Below are positions 15,754 to 23,646 of a stretch of 44,260 nt of DNA, piece by piece. This DNA comes from Candidatus Avoscillospira stercorigallinarum (GTDB lineage: Bacteria > Bacillota > Clostridia > Oscillospirales > Oscillospiraceae). Each line of letters begins with the position of its first letter. Positions within the stretch are counted from its first letter, which is position 1. The notes below the pieces were generated by a model, which had not been told where the DNA came from, searched no databases, and saw only the letters and a list, made by a program, of their open reading frames with translations. The DNA lies in contig DVFN01000091.1 of NCBI GenBank assembly GCA_018713205.1, forward strand, positions 1 through 44,260. The letters are read 5' to 3'. The translations under genes were made by a program, and so were the position numbers.

Positions 15754-16033
15754 GAATGCATATAGTTCCACTGCGGTTTGAGACGGCGCTCCTGGCGGCG
15801 GAAGCGGCCTTTGCATCAAGCAGACGATGCACCTTGGTTTTGAGCGCACCAGGTCCCAGCCGCATGGGTGCAGGAATGCAGTCTCAGCGTACGTCTTTAC
15901 TTAAGGAGGTGAATGCAGAATTCAAACCGCCCCGTCCCCATTTATTCGTCGAGATCATTTCAGATCAGCCGCGGAAACGGATGTGCAGCTGATCGCCATG
16001 TTACCGGTTTACGAACAGAAAGGGAAGAGTGCA
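15754..16033 (+). other. Long 5' leader of the C69 peptidase gene
   Basis: About 275 nt with no convincing gene. It contains a very strong ribosome-binding sequence, AAGGAGGTGA, directly before an ATG at 15913 that opens a frame of 87 codons overlapping the peptidase gene out of frame. The peptidase itself has only a weak GGGAAGAG. The leader ORF may be a regulatory uORF or a remnant. The preceding 15590-15720 is AT-rich and holds nothing recognisable. Confidence 0.45.
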
Positions 16034-18394
16034 ATGAAACGATTTACGCATCTATTGATCGTAGTATGTCTGTCTGTTGTGATCGTTGCCGCCATGGTTC
16101 TGCAATCCTCCGCCTGCTTCACGGTGCTCGTTGGCAAGGATGCGTCGGAAACGGGTCGTGTCATGGTAACCCATAACGAAGATGACGGCGGTCGGGCCAT
16201 GGTGGATCACGGATACGTGCCGCCGAAGGATTGGCCCGCCGGAAGTGTGCTGCCGGCGGAAGAGGGGAGAGCCGCTATCCCGCAGGTCAGCCATACCCTC
16301 GGATACTATTGGAGTCAGCTCAAGCCGGCGTCCGGCGGCTATTCCAATGCGGACGCCTTTTATAATGACGCGGGCGTCTTGATTGTTTCAAACAGCAACG
16401 CGAGCTCCAAGGTCGATACCAGTGACGAAAGCCGCGTCACCGACGGCGGTATCGAATACAATCTCCGGCGCGTTCTGGCCGAGCGGGCCACCAGCGCCCG
16501 GCACGGCGTAGAAATCTGCATCGATATGGTGGAAACCTGGGGCTATGCGCCTTCCGGCCGCGCCTACACCATCGCCGACCAGAACGAGGCGTGGATGGTA
16601 CAGATCATCAGCGGCAAATATTATGTGGCCGTTCGCTGCCCGGATGACGCCGTCATCGTGATGCCCAACCACTACACCGTCCATGATCTCAATCTGGAAG
16701 GCTGTGTGCGCGGCGAAACCATTTTCTATCCCGACGATTTGATTGACTACGCCAAGGAGAAGGGCTTCTATCAGGAGACGGACGGCGTGTTTGATTTCGC
16801 CAAGACATTCCAGGCGGAAGGCTCCTATCGCTCCGATGGCAATACCTACCGGCAGTACTATGGCACAGAGATGCTGCTCAACGGGACGCTGCCCGACAGC
16901 CGCCCGGATGACGCAGAGTATCCTCTGTGGGTCAAGGTGGAGGATGGCTCCATCACCCTGGAGCGCCTGATGGAAGTGCAGAGTGAGCACTATGAGGGAA
17001 CCTCCGAGGACGCCGCTACCGACCGCGCCCCGGGCGGCAATCCCCACGACACCACCCTGCGCCGGATTTGCACCGGAACCACCGATGAAAGCCTGATTTG
17101 CGTCTTCGACGAGACGCCTCTGACTACAACGCTCTGGACCGCGTTCGGCCATCCCTGCGAGCTGCCCTATATCCCGCTGCATCCGCTGGCAGGGATTCCG
17201 GAGGAGATCGATCAGATGGAGGATTCCTCCGTTGAGATGGCCAACCATCTGCTGCCCGACGCTTCCAAGGCCCTGTATGAAGGCTCCGGCTGGAGCAAAT
17301 TCAAGGACTTCCAGACGAAGGTTGAGCTCACCTACAGCAGCAGCCACGAGGCCCTGGATACCCTGTGGGCAGAGCTGGTGGACGGTCTGATGGAGTCCAA
17401 TGCCCAGGCGGTTGCCTCTGCCAAGGCCAGCCCGTCCCAGGCGAAGGACATCCTGGCGGCCGCCGGACAGAAGGCTACCACCGACGCCCTGAACGCCTTG
17501 GAGGACTTTGCAGACGAACAGATCGATGAGGTTGCCATCCAGGGCACGCCGGTCATTCCGATGTACAACGAGAATGCCACGGTGGATCTGGTCTTTACCG
17601 CACCGGCAGAGGGCAAACCCAAGGAAGCCACGCTCCGGTTCGGCCTGGGCATGCTCAATATCCGGACTACCTACATCACGCCCGTGGAAGGTTCTCTCAA
17701 GGCTCTGGAGGAGAAGGCCGGAGAATCCGCCCTCTATCAGGTCACCTTCCGCGTGTCCGATCTGATCGAGAAATTCGGCCGGTATTCTGCCGCCAGCGGC
17801 AGCTATGACTACTTCCTCGGCGGAGAAACGGACGCTGGCACACAGTTTACCGCCATGGTTCTGGCTGACGTGCGGCTTTCTCCCTTCGCCGATGTAGCCA
17901 CGGACGCCTGGTATTTTGACGAAGTGGTCTACGCCTCTGTCAACAATCTGATGAACGGCACCGGCGGCAGGAAGTTCTCTCCCGACACCGGAACGACCCG
18001 CGGCATGATCGTGACCATGCTCTACCGGCTGGCCGGTTCGCCGGAGGTCACGGTGGAGGATGACGCCTGGTACGCCGAAGCCCAGGCCTGGGCCAAGGAG
18101 CAGGGCATTTCCGACGGCTCCAATATGGAAGGCGCCATTACGCGGGAACAGCTGGCCGCCATGCTCTATCGCTATGCAGCCATGCTGGAGCTGGATGTCT
18201 CCGCCACGGCGGATCTGAGCGGATTTGCAGACTACGCCCAGATTTCCGACTATGCCGCCGATGCCCTGGAATGGGCCAATGCCAGCGGTATCGTCAACGG
18301 ACGCGGTGAAAAGCGCCTTGCGCCGCAGGAGGGCGCAACCCGTGCGGAAACCGCAGCCATGTTTATGCGATTCTCCGAGCTGACAAAAGCATAA
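16034..18394 (+). CDS. Secreted C69-family dipeptidase with S-layer homology domains
   Basis: A 786-residue Ntn-hydrolase. A signal sequence (about 1-27, ending VLQSSA) precedes Cys28, which would become the N-terminal nucleophile after cleavage, as in the PepD/U34 dipeptidases; ACFTVLVGKDAS and VTHNEDD follow as in the family. The catalytic domain runs to about residue 500, then a linker, then three SLH repeats (about 617-780) with ADV..DAWYFDEVVYA, DDAWYAEAQAWAKEQGI and AADALEWANASGIV. The enzyme is therefore exported and held at the cell wall, where it may digest peptides. The ATG was chosen because it begins a proper signal peptide, although the ribosome site is weak. A perfect terminator follows. 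Confidence 0.9.
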   Translation: MKRFTHLLIVVCLSVVIVAAMVLQSSACFTVLVGKDASETGRVMVTHNEDDGGRAMVDHGYVPPKDWPAGSVLPAEEGRAAIPQVSHTLGYYWSQLKPASGGYSNADAFYNDAGVLIVSNSNASSKVDTSDESRVTDGGIEYNLRRVLAERATSARHGVEICIDMVETWGYAPSGRAYTIADQNEAWMVQIISGKYYVAVRCPDDAVIVMPNHYTVHDLNLEGCVRGETIFYPDDLIDYAKEKGFYQETDGVFDFAKTFQAEGSYRSDGNTYRQYYGTEMLLNGTLPDSRPDDAEYPLWVKVEDGSITLERLMEVQSEHYEGTSEDAATDRAPGGNPHDTTLRRICTGTTDESLICVFDETPLTTTLWTAFGHPCELPYIPLHPLAGIPEEIDQMEDSSVEMANHLLPDASKALYEGSGWSKFKDFQTKVELTYSSSHEALDTLWAELVDGLMESNAQAVASAKASPSQAKDILAAAGQKATTDALNALEDFADEQIDEVAIQGTPVIPMYNENATVDLVFTAPAEGKPKEATLRFGLGMLNIRTTYITPVEGSLKALEEKAGESALYQVTFRVSDLIEKFGRYSAASGSYDYFLGGETDAGTQFTAMVLADVRLSPFADVATDAWYFDEVVYASVNNLMNGTGGRKFSPDTGTTRGMIVTMLYRLAGSPEVTVEDDAWYAEAQAWAKEQGISDGSNMEGAITREQLAAMLYRYAAMLELDVSATADLSGFADYAQISDYAADALEWANASGIVNGRGEKRLAPQEGATRAETAAMFMRFSELTKA

Positions 18395-18412
18395 AATCCT
18401 TCGCACACGCAA

Positions 18413-18451
18413 GCTGCCCTGATCCGGGTCACCGGATCAGGGCAGCATTTT
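18413..18451 (+). terminator. Perfect 15-bp terminator hairpin
   Basis: GCTGCCCTGATCCGG pairs fully with CCGGATCAGGGCAGC over GTCA, then ATTTTAAAC. Ends the C69 peptidase transcript. Confidence 0.85.
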
Positions 18452-18495
18452 AAACTTATGGCAGCAGGGAAGAGGTCATTTTCTCTTATCCCGGG

Positions 18496-19374
18496 TTAAT
18501 AATCCACTTCCTGCGAAAGCGGCAGCTCCAGCAGGGAGGGGTTCTGCAGCAGATGCTTGAAGAGGCGGATGGACTTGGAGTAGTAGTATCCGTCGGCCAG
18601 CCGCTCATCGATGGTCAAACCGACATCGAGCATTTCCTTCATCTCCATATGGCCCTCGGAATCGAACACAGGGCGAACGCTCTTCTCTCCAATCAGGCAG
18701 AAGATGGAGCAGGTGCCCCAGTTGGTCAGATGGTGATAGCCGCACTTGAGCTTGATGGAGCCCACATTGGAAATCAGAACGGAGCTGTAATAGGGGTCCG
18801 TGGCGATGATGCTCTGGGGAATCCAGCCGTGGATATCCAGCCGGGTCAGGAGCCAGATGAGGAACTTGGAGAGGAAGCGGGGCAGCTTGTTGAGGATGTT
18901 CATGGCATCATCGGTGGACGAATCCCCGTTTTCCGACTTGCGGCAGGAGGAAATCTGCTTGAAGAGGCTTTCATGGAGACTCTCCAGGGTGCTGTCCTCC
19001 TTGGCGCGGAGGAAGGCCAGGCCTTCTCCTCCGTTGTCGGAAAAGATCTTCTTCACCACAAAGGCCGCAGAAACCTCGTTGCGCTGGTATGTATTCTTGT
19101 TGGCGATGAAGCGGTTGAGCTTGGGACGAAGGACGATGGTCTTTAAGAGCGCCGCCACCACCAGATGGAACATGGTATACTTAAACACGGGATTGCCGGC
19201 ATTTTTCTCGGCCAAAAACGCATTGATATTGGTGAGATCCACCGTCTCAGCGATGTAGGCCTCGTTGTCGCAGCGATTGGGGTAGATCAGGGGCATGATA
19301 AAGTGCATGGCATCCTGATCCCGCAGGAGGTAGCCGTCCTTCCGGTCACCAAACCGGCGCTTTTGTTTCTCCAT
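18496..19374 (-). CDS. 2-oxoacid dehydrogenase E2-like acyltransferase fold protein
   Basis: A 292-residue protein with the fold pattern of the E2 catalytic domain/chloramphenicol acetyltransferase: an N-terminal strand region (MHFIMPLIYPNRCDNEAYI), FKYTMFHLVVAALLKTIVLRPKLNRFI and a C-terminal LDVGLTIDERLADGYYYSKSIRLFKHLL. In real E2 enzymes the last motif is DHRVVDG with a catalytic His; here the position reads DERLADG with Glu, so the usual chemistry is doubtful. No lipoyl domain, E1 or E3 gene is nearby. It has its own perfect promoter. It could be a divergent acyltransferase with another substrate or a non-catalytic protein. Confidence 0.75.
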   Translation of the reverse strand: MEKQKRRFGDRKDGYLLRDQDAMHFIMPLIYPNRCDNEAYIAETVDLTNINAFLAEKNAGNPVFKYTMFHLVVAALLKTIVLRPKLNRFIANKNTYQRNEVSAAFVVKKIFSDNGGEGLAFLRAKEDSTLESLHESLFKQISSCRKSENGDSSTDDAMNILNKLPRFLSKFLIWLLTRLDIHGWIPQSIIATDPYYSSVLISNVGSIKLKCGYHHLTNWGTCSIFCLIGEKSVRPVFDSEGHMEMKEMLDVGLTIDERLADGYYYSKSIRLFKHLLQNPSLLELPLSQEVDY

Positions 19375-19413
19375 TTTTCTTCACACACCTTATTCTTTTC
19401 AAAATCTCTTGGT

Positions 19414-19442
19414 ATTATATCAGCCCTGGCAAATGGTGTCAA
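19414..19442 (-). promoter_or_regulatory. Consensus SigA promoter for the E2-like gene
   Basis: TTGACA, 17 nt and TATAAT on the minus strand, about 40 nt before the start codon. All twelve hexamer positions match consensus. Confidence 0.88.
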
Positions 19443-19556
19443 GAAATGAAAATCCCCGGGAAGTGCCGCAATCCGTGGCCGGACCAAAGTCTTCTCCAGG
19501 CCCCGGTCCAGCTCCAGCGCGGCCCCGGTGGGGAAGGGCCTGGGCCGTCGTTCTCT

Positions 19557-19608
19557 AACGCAACAAAATAAAAATTTTGTTGCGTTCACAGGACAGGTGT
19601 GGTATACT
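19557..19608 (+). promoter_or_regulatory. Promoter with -35 box inside a perfect inverted repeat
   Basis: AACGCAACAAAAT and ATTTTGTTGCGTT form a perfect 13-bp inverted repeat with a 4-nt centre (19557-19586). Its right arm contains TTGCGT (19580-19585), spaced 17 nt from TATACT (19603-19608), upstream of the xerC-like gene. A protein bound to the repeat would block RNA polymerase; alternatively it is an operator shared with an unseen regulator. Confidence 0.7.
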
Positions 19609-19666
19609 AGAGCCACGGGCCGAGGTTTGACCGCGGCCATTCCATCGATTCTAAGGAGGCGCTTCC

Positions 19667-20647
19667 ATGGCGCGGTTTTCCGATTGTCCGCAGATTATGC
19701 GGGATTTTCTCTCCTATCACGAGACCATCAAGGGCCAGTCGGCCAAGACGATTCAGGAATACTATTTGGATCTGCGGATGTTTCTCCGCTTTATGGCCCT
19801 GGTCAAGCGTGAGCTGCCTTATGACACCGACCTGGAGACCATCGACATCAAATCCCTGGATCTGGCCTTTATCGAGTCCATCTCCGTCTCGGACATCTTC
19901 GACTTCCTGTCTTATCTGGCCAACGACCGGACCTCTGAGAAATCGCCCGACCCCGGGATCGGCGCGGCGGCCCGGGCCCGGAAGCTCTCGGCGGTCAAAT
20001 CCTTCTATAAATATCTGATGCACACCAAGCAGCTGACGGAAAACCCGGTCCAGGACCTGGAGTTTCCCAAGCTCCGGAAATCCCTGCCGCGCTATCTCAC
20101 GCTGGAGCAATGCACCGCGCTACTCCGGGCTGTAAACGGCCCCAACGCCAAGCGGGACTATGCCATCTTGATGCTGTTCCTCAACTGCGGCATCCGGCGG
20201 GCGGAGTTAGTGGGATTAAACCTGACCGACGTCTACGAGGACCGAATCCGGGTGGTTGGAAAGGGCAATAAAGAGCGCGTGGTCTACATGGGCGCGGCCT
20301 GCAAGGCGGCCATCGACGCCTATCTGCCCGAACGCAACAAAATCGTTCTCTCGGACAACCGGGCCCTCTTCGGCTCCCGGGACAAGAATCGAATCAGCGT
20401 CACCGCGGTTCACCGGCTGGTGAAAAAGCACATGCTGGCCGCGGGGCTGGACGCCTCCCAGTTCTCAGCCCACAAGCTGCGCCACACGGCTGCCACACTG
20501 ATGCTCTCCCACGGCGTGGACGTCAAAACAGTCCAGGAGGTTTTGGGCCATGAAAATCTCAATACGACCCAAATTTACACCCATATTGAGAGTACCGAGC
20601 TGAAAATTGCCGCCGAGGCCAATCCCCTCTCCAAGCTGAAAAAATAA
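19667..20647 (+). CDS. Tyrosine recombinase, XerC-like
   Basis: A 326-residue tyrosine recombinase. The N-terminal core-binding domain (about 10-130) is followed by the catalytic domain with R177 (CGIRRAEL), K199, H269-KL-R272, H295 (LGHENL) and nucleophile Y304 (TTQIYTH). All catalytic residues are present. Length is slightly above XerC/XerD. TAAGGAGG precedes the ATG. It converges on a second recombinase gene with which it shares a terminator. It could resolve chromosome dimers together with XerD or serve a mobile element, but no element ends were seen around it, which favours a housekeeping role. Confidence 0.9.
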   Translation: MARFSDCPQIMRDFLSYHETIKGQSAKTIQEYYLDLRMFLRFMALVKRELPYDTDLETIDIKSLDLAFIESISVSDIFDFLSYLANDRTSEKSPDPGIGAAARARKLSAVKSFYKYLMHTKQLTENPVQDLEFPKLRKSLPRYLTLEQCTALLRAVNGPNAKRDYAILMLFLNCGIRRAELVGLNLTDVYEDRIRVVGKGNKERVVYMGAACKAAIDAYLPERNKIVLSDNRALFGSRDKNRISVTAVHRLVKKHMLAAGLDASQFSAHKLRHTAATLMLSHGVDVKTVQEVLGHENLNTTQIYTHIESTELKIAAEANPLSKLKK

Positions 20648-20671
20648 CCCCTCTCCCCTTCCGAACAACGC

Positions 20672-20711
20672 AAATCCCCGCCGTTTATGGAAAAACGGCG
20701 GGGATTTTTAC
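20672..20711. terminator. Bidirectional terminator between the recombinase genes
   Basis: AAATCCCCGCCGTTT pairs with AAACGGCGGGGATTT over a 6-nt loop, with TT/AA tails on both strands. Serves both convergent genes. Confidence 0.88.
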
Positions 20712-20719
20712 GCAAATAA

Positions 20720-21601
20720 TCAGGCGCGGGGATGATATTTATGATAGACCGACTTGAGATTCTGCTTGACCAGCTGGGCATAGATCTGGGTGGAGGAAAT
20801 ATCGCTGTGGCCCAGCATCTCCTGGATGGACCGAAGATCCGCGCCGTTTTCCAGCAGATGGGCGGCAAAGCTGTGACGCAGGGTGTGCGGCGTAATATCC
20901 TTGTCGATCTGGGCCATCTCCTGGTACCGCTTGATGATCTTCCAGAAGCCCTGGCGGGACATCCGTTCTCCGGACACATTGACAAACAGGCTGGTCTCCC
21001 TGCCATCGGCGACCATCTTGGGCCGGACGTCCTCGATATAGTCGCTGAGGGCTTTGACAGCAGCGGGGTACAGCGGAATGATTCGGACTTTTCCACCGGA
21101 ATCGCATTTGATAAAGCCGCCGGGCAAATTGACGTCGGAGACATTGAGATTGATAAGCTCGCTGACGCGGATGCCGGTGGCGTAGAGGAGTTCCAGCATG
21201 GCCTTATCCCGGTAGCCCTTGAGATCGGTACACTTGGGCTGCTCCAGCAGCAGCTCGACCTCTTTGCCGGTGAGGATCTGCGGCAGCTTTTTCTCCGCCT
21301 TCTCCACATGGATATTGAGGGCGGGGTTCTGGTCCTTCCGCCCGCAGGAGACGGCGAAGTTATAGAAGCTCTTGAGGCTCGCCAGACACCGGGAGATGGT
21401 GGCGGCGGACTTGCCCTTGTCGTGGAGCACCGTCATATAGGTGGTGACAGCGCCGCTGTCCACCTCCATCAGGGGGAGTTTGCGCTCCTGGAGATAGGCG
21501 GCAAACTGGTGCAGATCCCGCATATAGGAGGCCACCGTGTTGCCGGAGGCGTGCTTGGTTTCCACCAAGAAATCCTCGTATTGTTCCATAATCTCAGCCA
21601 T
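20720..21601 (-). CDS. xerD: Tyrosine recombinase XerD
   Basis: A 293-residue protein, the usual XerD length. Core-binding domain about 1-95; catalytic domain with R145 (ATGIRVSEL), K171, H239-TL-R242 (PHTLRHSFA), H265 (LGHSDI) and nucleophile Y274 (TQIYAQLVKQ), closely following the XerD consensus. With XerC it resolves chromosome dimers at dif. A longer frame begins 19 codons earlier, but GAGG is positioned correctly only for the chosen ATG. The gene upstream in the same direction encodes a small membrane protein, a position held by spoIIM near xerD in Bacillus. Confidence 0.92.
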   Translation of the reverse strand: MAEIMEQYEDFLVETKHASGNTVASYMRDLHQFAAYLQERKLPLMEVDSGAVTTYMTVLHDKGKSAATISRCLASLKSFYNFAVSCGRKDQNPALNIHVEKAEKKLPQILTGKEVELLLEQPKCTDLKGYRDKAMLELLYATGIRVSELINLNVSDVNLPGGFIKCDSGGKVRIIPLYPAAVKALSDYIEDVRPKMVADGRETSLFVNVSGERMSRQGFWKIIKRYQEMAQIDKDITPHTLRHSFAAHLLENGADLRSIQEMLGHSDISSTQIYAQLVKQNLKSVYHKYHPRA

Positions 21602-21675
21602 AGTCGTATCCTCACATGATTTGCTAATGTGTTCCGGGCGCACCGCAGCGCGCAGCACGTCCGATCAAGCTGTTG

Positions 21676-22098
21676 CTATTTTGCGGCTGCCCCTGGGGCC
21701 TGCATAACATAGACCCAGCGGCAGAAATAATAAAACAGCGGCAAAAGCAGCAAGCCGCGGAAAATCACAAAAGCAGGCGACGAGCCGGTCACGTAGCAGG
21801 CGGCGGCGGCATAGGCCGTCAGGCAGCCGCGCAGGAATACCAGCACCGGCAGCAGCCGGTATCCGCCGGGGATCATCCCCACCGCCAATACCACCAGCAC
21901 CGGCCGGAGTACCACAAACAGCATCGCCCAGGGCGTCAGCGCCGAGGCCGCTGACAGGCTCGCACAGTAGGCGGCCAGCCAGCTGCCCTCTCCCAGGGCT
22001 ATGATCCGTACCAGGAAGGCGCCGCAAATCGCGCCCAAAGAAAATATCAGAAGAAACAACCCGTTCCATACGGCGTTCTTGCATTTGCGCTGCTGCAT
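21676..22098 (-). CDS. Small polytopic membrane protein, possibly SpoIIM-like
   Basis: A 140-residue hydrophobic protein with about four membrane segments (roughly 11-32, 52-73, 75-96, 100-132). The first contains FSLGAICGAFLVR, and a later one VLVFLRGCLTAYA, loosely like the engulfment protein SpoIIM. In Bacillus spoIIM lies near xerD, and here the gene is directly upstream of xerD, which supports but does not prove that identity; SpoIIM is usually about 200 residues. AGGAG lies 10 nt before the chosen ATG; a GTG nine nt earlier is too close to it. It is expressed from a TTGAAA-17-TATATT promoter. Confidence 0.55.
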   Translation of the reverse strand: MQQRKCKNAVWNGLFLLIFSLGAICGAFLVRIIALGEGSWLAAYCASLSAASALTPWAMLFVVLRPVLVVLAVGMIPGGYRLLPVLVFLRGCLTAYAAAACYVTGSSPAFVIFRGLLLLPLFYYFCRWVYVMQAPGAAAK

Positions 22099-22207
22099 CG
22101 TCTTCACGCTCCTCGCAAGAAGCCTATGCAGGGCGGCGGTAATTCAGCACCGCATAATACAGAACCCGTCGTGTTATTTCTACCGGCTGTCACAATCAAG
22201 TGTAGAT

Positions 22208-22236
22208 AATATATAGCAATTCCGTTTTAATTTCAA
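22208..22236 (-). promoter_or_regulatory. Promoter for membrane protein-xerD operon
   Basis: TTGAAA, 17 nt and TATATT on the minus strand; 5' leader of about 100 nt. Confidence 0.6.
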
Positions 22237-22467
22237 GTGAAATCCAGAAACTCGGAAATTTTTGTGAATTATGCCAAACATTATGTTAACATATTTATGT
22301 TAACCTTGAAACTTCACGCAAGCAACAGCCTTCAAATTGTCCGTGTCCGTTCAATATTTGGTGGACGCGGGCATACTTTTTCACTAAATCTTGATTTTGC
22401 ATCTATTCCTGCATATCGAACTTCGATAGTAAATTTATTTTACCTTTCTGAATTTGCAGCCGTTCCT
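22237..22467. other. AT-rich intergenic stretch
   Basis: This 230-bp stretch is clearly AT-rich in a GC-rich setting. It contains two copies of ATGTTAAC (22292-22312 region, ATGTTAACATATTTATGTTAAC split by six bases) and a perfect palindrome TATCGAACTTCGATA (22414-22428). A short plus-strand frame exists but has no ribosome site and runs over a real gene on the other strand. No terminator for the following minus gene was recognised. Possibly acquired or regulatory DNA. Confidence 0.4.
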
Positions 22468-22857
22468 TCATCTTCGCCTGCGGGACGGTCTGCGGTTTGA
22501 CAAAAGGCCCGCGGCCACGGCGGCGATCAGGGGCAGCACGGCGCTCCCGTGGAGGGCGACGCCGCTGCCCGCGCCGACGGCGGCTCGCAGCAGCAGGCCG
22601 AAGCCCAGATAGACGCAGCCCATCGCCAGAGCGTACAGCAGCCGGTGGTCCGGCGCGGCCTTCACCGCCATATAGATGGCCCCGAAGAGCATGGCCGACG
22701 CCAGCAGCTGTGCCAGCAGCGGCCCCTGGGCTTCCGGGATGGCCTCCTTTAGAATCAGCCACGCCGTCAGCCCCGCAGCAGCCGCCGCGGCGGCCAGCGC
22801 CCCCAGGCACCAGAGCCCCATCCATTCCATTGCCTTGACAGGCTTCCATTGCTTCAC
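22468..22857 (-). CDS. Four-helix membrane protein, TIGR04086-like
   Basis: A 129-residue protein with four hydrophobic segments (about 14-37, 46-64, 72-92, 100-117) and a basic C-terminal tail (NRRPSRRRR). Size, topology and the short cytoplasmic N-terminus match the TIGR04086 family of Firmicute membrane proteins of unknown role; the match is by general look. The start is GTG, with AGGAGGG exactly 7 nt upstream. The gene stands alone between a terminator and the AT-rich stretch. Confidence 0.6.
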   Translation of the reverse strand: MKQWKPVKAMEWMGLWCLGALAAAAAAAGLTAWLILKEAIPEAQGPLLAQLLASAMLFGAIYMAVKAAPDHRLLYALAMGCVYLGFGLLLRAAVGAGSGVALHGSAVLPLIAAVAAGLLSNRRPSRRRR

Positions 22858-22914
22858 AAAGCATCCCTCCTCGGTGCATCCTATGCCGCCCTTGTCCTCC
22901 CCTATGCCAGGGCA

Positions 22915-22948
22915 GAAAAAAAATCACGGCAGCGCAACCGCTGCCGTG
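22915..22948 (-). terminator. Intrinsic terminator of the PTS-IIC/MBL operon
   Basis: On the minus strand CACGGCAGCG pairs with CGCTGCCGTG over GTTG, then ATTTTTTT. A textbook signal 18 nt after the MBL gene stop. Confidence 0.92.
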
Positions 22949-22966
22949 AAAAGTTCGTCGTGGATT

Positions 22967-23632
22967 TTATAGGGGAATTGCAGAGGGGTATCGGTCCAGG
23001 ACCGTTACCGTGGTCAGCTCCGGGGCGAAGCGCTCCAGATTCCGGCGGCATTTGCGCCAGATCCCATCGGATTGATCCGGGGGCATATGGTAGATCCAGA
23101 CCCGGTCCGCCGCCTCTCGGAGCAGGGCTCGGGTCTCCGGTCTGGAGAGATACATGGCGTTGAAGAAGGCGTCCCCGGCTCTCCTGCCGCGGAGAAATGC
23201 GCGGTGGGCTTCCACATCCAGCGCCGCGTCGGCGGCCACGTAGACGGACCGGCCTTCGGCCTCAATCCAGGTTACGCGATGGACCGGCGGATTGGGAATG
23301 GGCGCGTGGGGGATCTCCGCGTATTCCAGCGTAAAGCCGCCCAGCTCCACGATGCCGTGCAGCTCTCCGGCTTGCGGCATCAGGCACGGCACCTCCGGCC
23401 ATCGGTGCTGAAAGGCCGCCAAGTCGTCGAGATCACAGTGGTCGGGATGGGTGTGCGTAAACCAGAGCCCCGCCAGCCTGCGGTAGTCCCCGTCCCGTTC
23501 CAGAATACGCCGCCAGGTCTCCGGCGGCAGCGGCGCAAAGGGCGGAGCCTCCCCTGCCGGCACATCCACCAGCAGCGTCTGTCCGCCGGAGACCAGCGCC
23601 AGGCCCGCGTTGCAAAGGAGGGTCAGTTGCAT
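22967..23632 (-). CDS. Metallo-beta-lactamase fold hydrolase
   Basis: A 221-residue MBL-fold protein with the zinc motif THTHPDH (H60, H62, D64, H65), a second ligand region LMPQAGELHG and a distal VYVAADAALD segment. A continuous upstream frame exists inside the permease gene, but the ATG here begins the first strand of the fold (LTLLCNAGLALVSGGQTLLVD) and is preceded by GAGGTGA. It is the second gene of an operon with a PTS-IIC-like permease, starting 14 nt after it. It belongs to the broad group of small MBL hydrolases; the substrate cannot be told. Confidence 0.85.
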   Translation of the reverse strand: MQLTLLCNAGLALVSGGQTLLVDVPAGEAPPFAPLPPETWRRILERDGDYRRLAGLWFTHTHPDHCDLDDLAAFQHRWPEVPCLMPQAGELHGIVELGGFTLEYAEIPHAPIPNPPVHRVTWIEAEGRSVYVAADAALDVEAHRAFLRGRRAGDAFFNAMYLSRPETRALLREAADRVWIYHMPPDQSDGIWRKCRRNLERFAPELTTVTVLDRYPSAIPL

Positions 23633-23646
23633 GGCGTTCACCTCGC

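Noticed and set aside
15756..15992. Frame beginning at the transcription start of the C69 gene
   Set aside because: It would be leaderless and has an unconvincing composition; treated as part of the 5' leader.
22237..22500. Short plus-strand frame in the AT-rich stretch
   Set aside because: No ribosome site at its GTG, and it runs over the end of a supported minus-strand gene.
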